Below, piece by piece: positions 63,639 to 64,000 of a stretch of DNA of 64,000 nt. Made by a program: the position numbers and the translations under genes. The stretch spans positions 992,456 through 1,056,455 of the forward strand of contig CM030944.1 of NCBI GenBank assembly GCA_018136815.1, given 5' to 3'. Position 1 is the first letter of the stretch, and each line of letters begins with the position of its first letter. The notes beneath the pieces are model-generated. The model did not search any database. It saw only the letters and a program-made list of their open reading frames with translations, and was not told the DNA's origin. This DNA comes from Isochrysis galbana (Eukaryota; Haptophyta; Isochrysidales; Isochrysidaceae).

Positions 63639-64000
63639 ATGCTCTCCGCTGTCTCCGCTGGCCTCGCCCTCATCGCGCCGACGCCCGCGCGCGTCACGCC
63701 GATGGAGCGCACCTCCACCATCACCATGGCGCAGAAGGACAACGCCTTCGCACAGGCCGCAGGCGTCGCCGCTGCTGTCCTCGCTGTTGGCGTGCAGTCA
63801 GCCTCAGCGGGTCCCTTCACGCGTGAGGACCTCAACTCGCTCACCTACCTGCAGATCAAGGGCACTGGCCTCGCCAACACCTGCCCGATCGTGCAGCCGT
63901 CCGAGAACGGCAAGACCACCATCGCCGTCGGCGCCGGCGCCAAGATCGATGAGTTCTGCCTGGAGCCCACGTCGTTCGAGGTGCATTCGCACTCCAAAGA
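63639..64000 (+). CDS. psbO: Oxygen-evolving enhancer protein 1 (PsbO) precursor, 5' part
   Basis: The manganese-stabilising extrinsic subunit of photosystem II. ATG at 63639 opens a frame that is still open at the window end (120 codons seen of a usual ~300). The N-terminus is tripartite: a hydrophobic signal-like segment (MLSAVSAGLALIAPTPA), a basic/hydroxylated transit region, then a second hydrophobic segment (AAGVAAAVLAVGVQSASA) with an AxA cleavage site for thylakoid lumen import. Mature sequence starts near GPFTREDLNSL. TYLQIKGTGLANTCP and IDEFCLEPTSFEV are PsbO landmarks, holding the Cys pair that forms its disulfide. The leader fits a plastid of secondary origin. Confidence 0.97.
   Translation, partial: MLSAVSAGLALIAPTPARVTPMERTSTITMAQKDNAFAQAAGVAAAVLAVGVQSASAGPFTREDLNSLTYLQIKGTGLANTCPIVQPSENGKTTIAVGAGAKIDEFCLEPTSFEVHSHSK

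Noticed and set aside
63019-63826. Several long frames over the psbO upstream region
   Set aside because: They are Gly/Pro runs from the G and C homopolymers, and some overlap psbO out of frame.

Overview
The window is nuclear DNA from a eukaryotic microalga. Most host genes are high-GC. Six can be read exon by exon, with GT-AG introns of about 70 to 360 bases. The last gene is a PsbO precursor whose leader looks like signal peptide, plastid transit region and lumenal-targeting segment, as expected for a secondary plastid. With CT/GA-rich leaders next to start codons, long G/C runs and many transposon remnants, a haptophyte is my best guess. That is an inference, not a sequence match.

Host genes in order: a five-exon FKBP isomerase (minus, 3665-5098); a COX7a-like small membrane protein (9320-9674); a four-exon protein with arginine-rich, CCHC-knuckle and J domains (minus, 13963-16219); MsrA (minus, 18131-18904); a secreted PUB-thioredoxin protein (19862-21334); a six-exon 5'-nucleotidase-like phosphoesterase with C-terminal EF-hands (24136-26845); a type II membrane ATP-grasp protein (minus, 28741-30857); a Tubby-like F-box protein (42767-43999); a membrane protein with a DUF1349-like lectin fold (45634-47583); an unfamiliar YKVVAVRADG protein (50488-51342); an acidic protein with a Cys-rich tail (53071-53733); a CRAL-TRIO lipid-transfer protein (minus, 58530-60050); and the start of psbO (63639 to the window end). 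They form no pathway. They cover proteostasis (FKBP, J protein, MsrA, PUB-thioredoxin), lipid and nucleotide handling, membrane or Golgi functions, and photosynthesis.

The rest is mainly mobile-element debris. I see a Copia integrase with an exact D,D35E triad (1100-1736), a DDE transposase fragment with an NCDETP motif (21712-22345), a Ty3/Gypsy chromovirus integrase tail with chromodomain (49425-50098), a hAT dimerisation domain (61130-61371), and several dispersed repeat families. One pair of copies, about 850 bp long, lies inverted 21 kb apart.

The least ordinary stretch is 32.2-39.6 kb. It holds a 1.06-kb element with perfect 17-bp terminal inverted repeats around a DUF4096/IS5-like ORF, a coding-type 63-bp minisatellite, a zinc-ribbon remnant of a TnpB/Fanzor nuclease, and a 1087-residue ankyrin protein built on a huge GxxxG minisatellite. 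A unique domain of that protein recurs on the opposite strand 2 kb away. I read this stretch as an accessory, possibly mobile or virus-derived island.
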